From NCBI GenBank assembly GCA_004369085.1, contig ML210556.1, forward strand, positions 1-16,520: a DNA stretch of 16,520 bases. The letters are read 5' to 3'. Of this stretch, positions 15,261 to 16,520 are shown in pieces. The first letter of the stretch is position 1, and each line of letters begins with the position of its first letter. Origin of the DNA: Coprinopsis marcescibilis. Taxonomy: Eukaryota; Basidiomycota; Agaricomycetes; Agaricales; Psathyrellaceae. Below the pieces are notes generated by a model, which was not told the DNA's origin, ran no database searches, and saw nothing but the letters and a program-made list of their open reading frames with translations. Made by a program: the position numbers and the translations under genes.

Positions 15261-16520
15261 TGGCAAGGCCTGAGTCATCCAGACTTTTGCGGAGAAGCCC
15301 AATGGCCTCCTGGTTAACAACTATAGCCTCTTTGTTTTTCTTGCAGTTGCCAAGGCTCGAGGCTAAATTCCACAATGCCGAAGCCAACCGATACTGAAAT
15401 CTCTCTGGGTGACCAACTGCCAATTCTCGATACAGGTCCACCAGCTCAACGTCAATATCACAGGCCTCGCTGTACTGCTTCATAGCTCCCAGCACACGTC
15501 GTTTTGTTTCCAGTGGGTGGGTTAGGGCCACTCGAGCTTCGTTTACATGTGACAATGCAAGTCGGCGCGAAATGGTCAGGGCTTCTTCGACGTGGGGGAG
15601 GGCATCATCGGGACGACCGAAGTGCCATACAGATTGTGCCAACCACGCCAGACATACGGCAAATTCGAGTTCCATCGTGGTTTCTGGCTTTTCGTCTTTG
15701 CGTAGAGCGTAGAGACCCACTGCCTCCTGCAGTAGAGGAAGAGCTTCTACTGATCGTCCGGCAGTTCCCAAGGACCTGGCGAGCGAGACGTAGATCTTTG
15801 CCCTCCCTCTTGCGAGTGAGAGACTCGGAGGACCACATGGCTGGCAAGGAGTTATCAATCCAATGATGGTCATAGTATCGAGATTCGGATGTCGCTTACC
15901 AGAACTTTGCGCTCAAATGAAATGATGTCTATCATGGATCTCGTCGAAACAACGACTTCGAGAAGTGGCCGCAGGTTGTCCACAATGATCGCACGAAGAA
16001 GTGTGGTATGTTCTTCGTCCGCATCCTCCCTCAGAGAGCGCCAATGTTTATCGAAGTATTGGATTGAGTACCAAATCAGCTCAGGGAGTGATGTTCGCCC
16101 AACAATCGGGATATTCCGTGGACTCTCCATCACATCCCAAGCCCAATCCCCATCCGAATATCCAAGGAATGGCACGTTAGCCGGTGTAAGCTCCCGTTGA
16201 ATGGCCAGTAGGCATAGCTTTACCAGCTTGCTATTGTGGACCTCACAGTCGATCCGGAAAGGTCGCGGGGCACGCTGAGCGAGATACTCCTGAACCGATA
16301 GATGGAGCAGTCGTATGGGCCGTGTCGGGTCGTCCTTGGAGTAGTTTTGAAGCAAAGGTCGGATGAACATGCACATGCGATGGACGTCATCCTCGGTGAC
16401 TCCATCAGGGGCATACAGCTCCGCCAGCCCACGTCGCGAAAGCGGCTCCTCCAGTGTAACAAGCGCCCCCATGAGAATGGTGTACTTCTCCACGAAGCGG
16501 TGGTTCTTCCACTCCAACTT
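14614..16520 (-). CDS. NACHT-TPR NLR-like protein, 3' part (5' end outside the window)
   Basis: The first exon seen (16520 to 15900) reads the region that follows the NACHT ATPase core in fungal NLR-like proteins: LMGALVTLEEPLSRRGLAEL, then RLLHLSVQEYLAQRAPRPF (a typical winged-helix-end signature), ending SFERKVL. The intron 15841-15899 is 59 nt (GTAAGC...TGATAAC...CCAG, phase 0). The second exon (15840-14614) encodes about 408 residues of TPR-type helical repeats such as SLHNLALYLNGCGRATEAIPYS and GRADEVVECCQEAVEIQRR, ending at TGA 14614-14616. The P-loop would lie upstream of the window and cannot be checked. Such STAND-class proteins oligomerise on ligand sensing through the repeats and act in fungal non-self recognition. 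No stop or frameshift is seen in this part, so it is the best preserved host gene here. The short frame across the intron is an artefact of unspliced reading. Confidence 0.85.

Overview
The window reads as a repeat-rich stretch of a filamentous fungus, most likely a mushroom-forming basidiomycete (Agaricomycetes). The grounds are short canonical introns of about 48-66 nt, a NACHT-TPR NLR-like gene, a fungal LanC-like gene, a PIF/Harbinger DNA transposon with a Myb/SANT partner gene, and a tyrosine-recombinase retrotransposon of the Ngaro/DIRS type. I see no rRNA, tRNA, CRISPR or bacterial-style operon.

Layout. Positions 1-5600 hold three decayed host genes: an RCC1-type beta-propeller gene on the minus strand (about 966-2190) with at least three disruptions, a LanC-like gene on the plus strand (about 3252-4587) with one frame break, and a small secreted cysteine-rich protein gene (5393-5575) with a lost ATG and an internal stop behind an intact TATA box. 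From about 5775 to at least 13466 lies a minus-strand retrotransposon in the order gag - RT/RNase H - tyrosine recombinase. Its gag gene is split by a complete 3,027-bp PIF/Harbinger element (10269-13295), which has 82-bp terminal inverted repeats (80/82 identical), TAA target duplications, a transposase gene on the plus strand and a Myb/SANT-like gene on the minus strand, placed tail to tail. After an unassigned stretch (13467-14613), the right edge (14614-16520) is the 3' part of an apparently intact NLR-like gene: the end of its NACHT-side module, one intron, then TPR repeats.

How it fits together. The youngest readable event is the Harbinger insertion into an older retroelement. The insertion is exact, and the gag reading frame is continuous across it if one TAA copy is counted. 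Nearly every other gene carries a frameshift or stop, so the region behaves like a mobile-element sink next to a potentially working immune-type receptor gene. I found no convincing evidence of a wholly new system. The most informative items are the nested insertion, the repeat cluster after the recombinase gene, the broken secreted-protein gene with its promoter, and the internally duplicated TPR array.
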